Shown here one piece after another: positions 58,159 to 64,000 of a stretch of DNA of 64,000 nt. The stretch covers positions 2,480,001 to 2,544,000 of the forward strand of contig JAGPYM010000002.1 in NCBI GenBank assembly GCA_020736575.1, in the 5' to 3' direction. Position numbers and translations under genes: made by a program. The notes beneath the pieces were generated by a model. The model was not told where the DNA came from. It ran no database searches and worked only from the letters and a program-made list of their open reading frames with translations. The first letter of the stretch is position 1. Each line of letters begins with the position of its first letter. The DNA comes from Thelonectria olida (Eukaryota > Ascomycota > Sordariomycetes > Hypocreales > Nectriaceae).

Positions 58159-59086
58159 TGTTTGGCTTCGACGGCGTGGACTGCTTTTTTTTTTTTTTTT
58201 TCTAATTGCTCGCTCACTTTGGCACGGCGTTAGGGGGATACATGATGGGAAAGATCACCATGATCATGACGATAAATTATATATCGTTCACCGGGAAGAG
58301 AGTCTTGCTAGACTCACGCTGAACGACTAGTTTGTCCGCGTTTTAGACGTCACATTACTACAATCAAGAGAAGGACCAAGGAAAGGGCAGGGAGGGAAGG
58401 GTAAAGGGGATGGAAAGGAAAGATTTACATGATAATTCGCAAACGCATGCAGAAGCGCCAGAGTATCGCGCGATTCCCATCGATAGACATCTAGGCCCTG
58501 ATCGTAACTATTGGACGAATGGCGAACCGACTCCATCCGGTCTCTGCCATCTTATCAATGCAAGACAATGACGAAATTATGGAGTGAGCACGTACTACCC
58601 TTGATGTCCATGATTCACATTTGTGTCACCTTCATCAGGCATCATCAGAAACAGAGCATTCCAATTGTTGCCGTAGCAAAGCATATAATCAATATTACGT
58701 AGATGTTCGCTCGATCATGACACAATCTTCCATTTCCACGCTTCCGGCCTCACTCCAGCTGATACAGATCCATAGCAGTCTCAGTCCGTGTTATATATCT
58801 ACATTGAATCCAACATATCCATGTTACCACCCGCCCCCCCAATCAGCCCAAATGAAAGCAAAACACCGGTATCCTTGAAACCGTAGAGAAACCTAGGAAA
58901 AATAATCCGTTCACGTTCGATGGTAAGGGACATAGTTTCTCCCCACCAACAGGCTATACATGAGCCTCCCGAGTGAATAATTCACTAACAGGCTTTTCTC
59001 TCTCAATTTTTTTGTGCTCGGGGATGAGACGGGATGCTTCGGCTGCACCACCACGTGGCTCGCCAGATCGGTCATGATACTTGCAT
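58159..59086. other. Convergent 3' region (NAD kinase / homeodomain gene)
   Basis: 930 bp between the stop codons. It has a T17 run at 58185-58201 close after the NAD kinase stop. No gene was recognised. Confidence 0.6.
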
Positions 59087-61111
59087 CTATCGCCACGCGC
59101 CCTGGCTAAGGGATAGCAGCCCCGCCACGCAATCCATGTCGGGCTTCTTGCTGGGGCTGACATCGCCGCCTCGCATAAATCTCTCAACATCATCCTCACG
59201 AGGATGGGCCGGCTTCTTGAAAGCGTCTTCAAAAATCTCGACACCTTCCTTCACCACGTTGCGGTGCCGAGCGGGGGCTGTATTGACACGATTCCCGAGG
59301 TTGGGGAAGTTCGGACCTTTTGACTCCTGGAGTGCTCGACCAAGACGGCGTGGGTTCAGAGACGGAGGCTTGGGAGGGGCAGGCGGCAATGGTCTTCGAC
59401 GGTGGATATCCGCCGCGTTTCCGTCCTCATCTGGACTCCAGTTCTCCTTATCCGAATCACCAGAAGGCGAGACCAACATTGACACCTTGACCTTCTCATA
59501 TGGCTTCTCTAGCTTCTCAGGTTCTTCCAAATCGATCTCAACCCGCCCAATTGTAGAACCACCGCGGTCTAGTTTGACCTTCTTGGCTTGGTGAGGCCGT
59601 TGGGGTTTTGAGATGGGAGCGTTGCGCTTGTTGCCGCTTGGCTGGAGCACTCCACTAGTTGATCTCAAGAGGCTAATAGCGGCAATAGCTGAACCGTTGG
59701 ACTCGTGTTCCGCCTGGGCAGTGAGCTCGTCACGATTCTCTGCATCTGCACAAGATTCCCAAGCATGAACGTCACGAGAACGGCCGCGCATCAATCGTGG
59801 TGGGAGAGAATTTGTAAGGGCTGAGATGGGAGGTAACGTTATGGCAGGTAGAGCGCTGTGACTGCGCTGGAGGCTTCTTTGCCGTACTTGAGGTAGAGTT
59901 GGAACAGTGGAAGAGGGCCTCGGAGGAATGTTACGGGTGGGAGAGGCTTGGTTGGAGACGAGTTCCGCCTTGCCCTCCAGGGACAGTGACAAGCGGACTT
60001 TGGACTGGGACTGGCTTGAAGGAGGTTGCGATGGTTCAGAAGAGCACGAAGAGGGAGGATACGGTTCAAACCTGAATGGAGGTTAGCACTTGCCCAGGGC
60101 CAACTATCATGATACAACATACTTGAGGGAGTCATCACCGCCGCGTCCAATGGTGGACGGTGTAGAGAAAGAACTGCCAAGGTTCCATCGATTTGACAGC
60201 CAACCAACGGAACTTGACATGGAGCTAGACAGCGAGCGGGAGGCGTCTTGAGTTTCTTGGGAGGGGGAGGGATCTTCGTGTTTAGGTGTCACATCAACAA
60301 GGGGACGTGGAACTCCATCTTGGTTCGCGGATATCGGCGTGCAGGCAACGAGATCCGGATGAGAACGCATAATTGATGGGGTCTGGTCAAGGAGACGGGG
60401 AGATGCCGCCCTCAGATCGGGAGCTCTGGAACCGGCGGGGTCAGGATCAGGGAAGGGCCTCTCAGTTCGGGTTGGAGTGGCATTGGCGATGGGGTCCGAG
60501 GGAATGCCATGCACGCCGCCGTACCGAAGCGCAGCAATTTCCTGTGCAGATAGAGGTCGGGATTTTCGTCGGTCGTTTTGTCGTCGATTCTGGAACCAGA
60601 TCTAGAGGGACATGTGTCAGTCAGTCAAGTTTTTCCACGCGTGATCTAGAAAAGGAAAAAAAAAAATAACAGCAACAAAACAAAACGTCGGCGATCGAGT
60701 TTGATGCACAGCAAGTCTAGATGGCGACATACCTGTACTTCTTTTTCGTTTAATGACACACGCTGCACGATCTCGAGGCGCGCTTGTTTGTCGGGTTTGG
60801 GGTTGTTGCTGTACGCCTCCTCGAGGATCATCTTATCCTTGGCACTACAAAGCCCAATTAGCTATTGTTGATCTGTAGAACATGCTGCGAGCACTAATGT
60901 GTCCAGCAGATGATGCCACAACATACGCAGTTCGTTTCCGCTTGCCCTTGGGATGCTTCTCCGTCTGGGGCGGGTTGGGAGCCGCATCGGCGAGCGGAGG
61001 GAGAGTCTGGGAGGTGAAGGATGCGTCATGCTGAACTGCTGGATACGGAGGGAGCTGTCCCCTCGCGTGCGAAGGAGGAGGGAAAGAGGCGTTGGGATTA
61101 TTGTTGGCCAT
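59087..61111 (-). CDS. Homeodomain transcription factor, Yox1/Yhp1-like
   Basis: Four exons, 61111-60927, 60844-60733, 60601-60123 and 60071-59087, give 586 residues, and all phases close. The homeodomain lies at about residues 57-114: a basic arm (KGKRKRT), helix 1 to helix 2 (MILEEAYSNNPKPDKQAR), then the recognition helix EVQIWFQNRRQNDRRK. Intron 2 splits it exactly before IWFQNRR, with Asn104 as the invariant DNA contact. The rest is Ser/Pro-rich. The C-terminal region contains SDKENWSPD (a possible phospho-site) and ends with a conserved-looking MDCVAGLLSLSQGAWR. That ending and a similar homeodomain occur, as I recall, in fungal Yox1-type regulators, which repress G1/M cell-cycle genes in yeasts. 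The specific orthology is inference; homeodomain identity is firm. The protein is nuclear by expectation. Confidence 0.87.
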
Positions 61112-61487
61112 GGTTCGCTGGGTTCAAAGGGAGGAGACGGGGCAGATGGCCTTATGTAGCTGCGACGAGAGGCATTACTGGGAGGCGGTCAGGATGGGGG
61201 ATGGCAGCACGACGATGGCACGGAGATCGAGGGAATAGGGAGCGACGGAGGCTCGAGGAGGTGAGGTCGAGAGGGTTGGAAGGCTGAAAAAGAATGAAGA
61301 GCAGGAAGAGCAGAATCGAGGTTTGTCGTGAGAAAGTGCTGCAACAGACGACGTGTGGGCGTAGGAGCGTGAACGTAACGTGGGCGTGGGCTGGACGTGG
61401 AACCGCCGAGTGGACATCAAATGGGTAGGAATGCCAAATGGGCAAGTGCAAGTGCTAAAAGCGAGGCGTGAGAGGCGGCCTGGCCCC

Positions 61488-61521
61488 ATGAGCCCCCCAT
61501 GAGCCCCCAGGAGCCCCCCAA
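61488..61521. repeat. GAGCCCCC-type short repeat, three units
   Basis: Three near-copies of (AT/AG)GAGCCCCC about 370 bp before the homeodomain start. On the minus strand they read GGGGGCTC, a G-run that could form a structured leader. That role is only inference. Confidence 0.7.
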
Positions 61522-62130
61522 TCGACCCTTCCCTCTTCCCCCCCCCCTTCCCAGTCCCTTCCCAGCACTTCCCCTCCTGAGCGCTTGAGCGTCCTTTTTC
61601 CTTCCTCCGCGTTTTTTAGCCCCCGTCGCAGCCAATCGCACCGCGCCTCTCGAGTTGCCGTCTCCCAATTGGGAAACCATGTCAACACGCGTTGCACGTC
61701 CCCCCTGTCTTTGTATATATTATCGCCTTCTCCGCCCGGCAAAACGCATTCAAAACTGCATAAGGATGGACGAATAACGTCTGGATATGCACGTCCAGAT
61801 GCACCTCCCAACCTCCCGACTATTGTTCTACAGTAGTTTTCTCTTCTCCTGTCCGTATATGACCATGACCCGGCATTGACCGCCATGTTTACTTCCCACT
61901 TTAAACCATTTCGCTGTGGCCAATCCCGTGTCGTATTTATCCAAGCCCAAGACCCATCTGTCCCGTCCCAGCCTCTTGTTTATTTTGCTCCCCTCCTGTA
62001 CTATGTGCTGTGCTGTGCTTGAGCGGTGCGGCACCTCAGGTTCCGTCGCGGTTTCAATCTTTTGGATGTTTTTCTCTTTAGCTTCTCCGTTTATTTTGGT
62101 CCTTCGATACGAGACTTACCTCGACCCATG

Positions 62131-62149
62131 TTTTTTTTTTTTTTTTTTT
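62131..62149. repeat. Poly-T run
   Basis: Nineteen consecutive T (A on the minus strand) in the homeodomain upstream region, one of several pyrimidine runs there. Confidence 0.9.
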
Positions 62150-62329
62150 CCCGGCTTTGACAGATGCATCTCCCCCGCAACTGTCCTAGATGGAATTATC
62201 GACGCGCTCCCTTTAACGCGTGTTGATCTGCCCACCCGTGTGTGCTCTCCCTAAAGTAGGTAGTACGTAGTTGATGATTACTTTTTCTCATCCATTGTTT
62301 TCTTTCTTCATTTTCGTTGCCCCAAAAAG

Positions 62330-62373
62330 CATTCATTCATTCATTCATTCATTCATTCATTCACTCACTCACT
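62330..62373. repeat. CATT/CACT tetranucleotide repeat
   Basis: About eight perfect CATT units followed by three CACT units, a compound microsatellite. Confidence 0.9.
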
Positions 62374-62527
62374 GCCCCTCTCTTTCTCCCCCTTACCAGC
62401 CCCCGATCCCTCCCGTCAATCTGCCGTTGAGACTTTGTCTTCCAATGATGGCTTGCATTCTCGCTTCTGAGTTGAAGCTCAGGTTACCCCTTCCACCAAT
62501 CTACGGCTCGAAGGCGACTGAGACAAG

Positions 62528-62572
62528 AAAACAATAACAACAACAGCAACATCATCAACAACAACAACAACA
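62528..62572. repeat. CAA-rich microsatellite
   Basis: Imperfect CAA trinucleotide repeats (AACAATAACAACAACAG, then CATCATCAACAACAAC). No coding frame uses it. Confidence 0.8.
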
Positions 62573-64000
62573 CACAGCCAAACTTTGTCGTTTGCCTTCC
62601 ATTTCCATTTCCAACCTCCAATCTTGAACTGACTGTGCTTCTTCCCATCCCCCTCCGCCCCACGCTTATTGAACGGTTTATAATTAATCATGCTCGGGGC
62701 CATGTTGAGGCCAGGTTCGTGACCCCTGCCTCATTAAGTGGCTGCATGCGCCAGCGCCAGGGGTGTTCTGCGCGCCATCCATCCCATTTAACTAAATCAC
62801 CACGCCAAGTCTAATCTCATTAATTCGATCCTTAAACCCATCCCTGCGGTTTGTGGTCCTTGCCATTTACCTTTGACAGGACGCGTTCCAAGATGACATT
62901 GCCCACAAGATAAAGGGCACACTAATTAGTACGTAGAACCGCTAAATGAGGAAACAGGCCCCCCAGACCCGCCCAGTCATGTATGAGGCTGAGGCTGTCG
63001 TCCCAGCAAGCCAACTTCTTCATCATCATCTCGGTAGCTGATGGATACAAAGTAGATGGACATAAATCACAATCATGAATTGATCTCGGGTGCCGTAAGC
63101 CTGTCACTCACCTGCACTGCTGTCAGCGGGGTGTGACCCAGTCGCCCAGAGGCCAAGGGCAGGCCACGCAGCAGCTCTGATGCATCAATGTGGCTGCAGA
63201 TGAGCGGCCCGTCAGCTGTTGAGCGGTCCAATGTCTTCCCACAATGCCTTGAATTGACTTGGACTGGTAAATCGGACGGCTGGCTGGGCCAGCTCCCAAG
63301 TCTGCAGGGCTGCCAGCGTGATGGCATATAATCAATATACGAATATGCATGCACCTAGACGATGCTAACGTCGAAAAGCACCTACCGAGAATTAATCGAG
63401 AGGCTGGGTTTGCCAGCATGGCATGCATGCACTTTATCCTGGCCAGCAATCCGACTTCGTCCTTCTGACTGGTTTATTGCGTCCGCCATCAAACCTCTGG
63501 TGTAAGCCTCCACCGCCATCCCGAACCTGACAAGCTTGACCCGACATTTGGAACGAGTCAGTCATACCAAGCCCAGCCCACGAAGTATTTCACACCGTGA
63601 CATGACATCACTGAGACAAAATCAAGTTCCATTCCGACCAGACTGTGCATTCATCTAACTATCGCTATGCCAAATTAACACCCTCCAGAGTCAACCATCC
63701 AGACTCTTCACCTAGGGGTCACGATATTAATAAAAAAAAAGTACCTTCATAGCCAAGCCACGCAAACTTGACTCGGGTGTCGTCTTTGAAGGAAGTCTAG
63801 CTAACTAACTAACGAGGCCACTGCTCTTGACGGTGGCACATCCCCTTCTGCCCCAATTGAGGGACAACGGCCATTTTTCCTTTCTGCCGTTCATAATCAC
63901 GCTGCTGTAAACCTCAGAACGTCCGTCTTGCATCTCGTAAATGGTCATTCCGGCTGCCTATGTGCCATCCTCAAATACCTCCGAAGTTCCGTTTCGCTGA

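Larger units (their letters stand above)
61112..64000. other. Upstream region of the homeodomain gene, no gene seen
   Basis: 2.9 kb to the window edge without a protein-like ORF. It contains GAGCCCCC repeats (61488-61521), a T19 run (62131-62149), a CATT/CACT repeat (62330-62373), a CAA-rich stretch (62528-62572) and many pyrimidine tracts. This fits a long promoter and leader of a regulatory gene. A gene entering from beyond 64000 cannot be excluded. Confidence 0.55.

Noticed and set aside
62330..62373. Short regular repeats as a CRISPR-like or attachment structure
   Set aside because: A plain compound tetranucleotide microsatellite in eukaryotic DNA, with no spacers.

Overview
The window is nuclear DNA of a filamentous ascomycete (Pezizomycotina). 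Nineteen protein genes can be modelled. Most are split by short introns (about 50-120 bp, GT...CTAAC-like branch...AG), intergenic DNA is rich in pyrimidine tracts and microsatellites, and several families are typical of this group: 2EXR, Clr5, a fungal transcription factor without its zinc cluster, and a CorA/ZntB-like giant. A Sordariomycete, perhaps a member of Hypocreales, is my best inference, but nothing here fixes the genus. There are no operons, CRISPR arrays or intact transposons, and I found no convincing tRNA or rRNA.

Layout, left to right. 1-2582 (-): the 5' part of a Bem3-like RhoGAP gene running off the left edge. 2583-9087: a gene-poor 6.5 kb gap. 9088-9766 (+): a small proline-rich protein with a 4-nt first coding exon. 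9996-13954 (-): a nine-exon CorA-family protein containing a GC-AG intron. 14657-16078 (-): a BTB/POZ protein. 17267-18441 (+): a thioredoxin-PITH protein (TXNL1 type), also with a GC-AG intron. 20004-23420 (+): a 2EXR gene and a Clr5 gene side by side. 24005-24896 (+): a J-domain protein. 25178-26860 (-): a fungal transcription-factor-like protein.

27444-35567 is the housekeeping core: spliceosomal SmB (-), ribosomal protein uL5/RPL11 (+), mitochondrial ATP synthase alpha (+) and NAD(P)HX dehydratase (+). ATP synthase intron 5 carries an inserted repeat with a C2H2 zinc-finger-like reading frame and a 12-bp telomere-like minisatellite. A shortened relative of that repeat lies just after the gene. 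35568-41639 is a second large gap.

41640-43268 (+): an unrecognised intronless gene. 43814-48618 (-): a full-size ABCA-type transporter. 49601-50878 (-): a PP2A activator (PTPA). 51419-52286 (+): exosome subunit RRP46. 55654-58158 (+): NAD kinase with a very long disordered N-terminus. 59087-61111 (-): a Yox1-like homeodomain protein. 61112-64000: its gene-free upstream region.

The genes do not form one pathway. Two themes recur: pyridine-nucleotide metabolism (NAD kinase; NAD(P)HX dehydratase) and RNA processing or translation (SmB, RRP46, RPL11). All exon borders were derived by hand from reading frame and splice consensus. No transcript data or database search was available.
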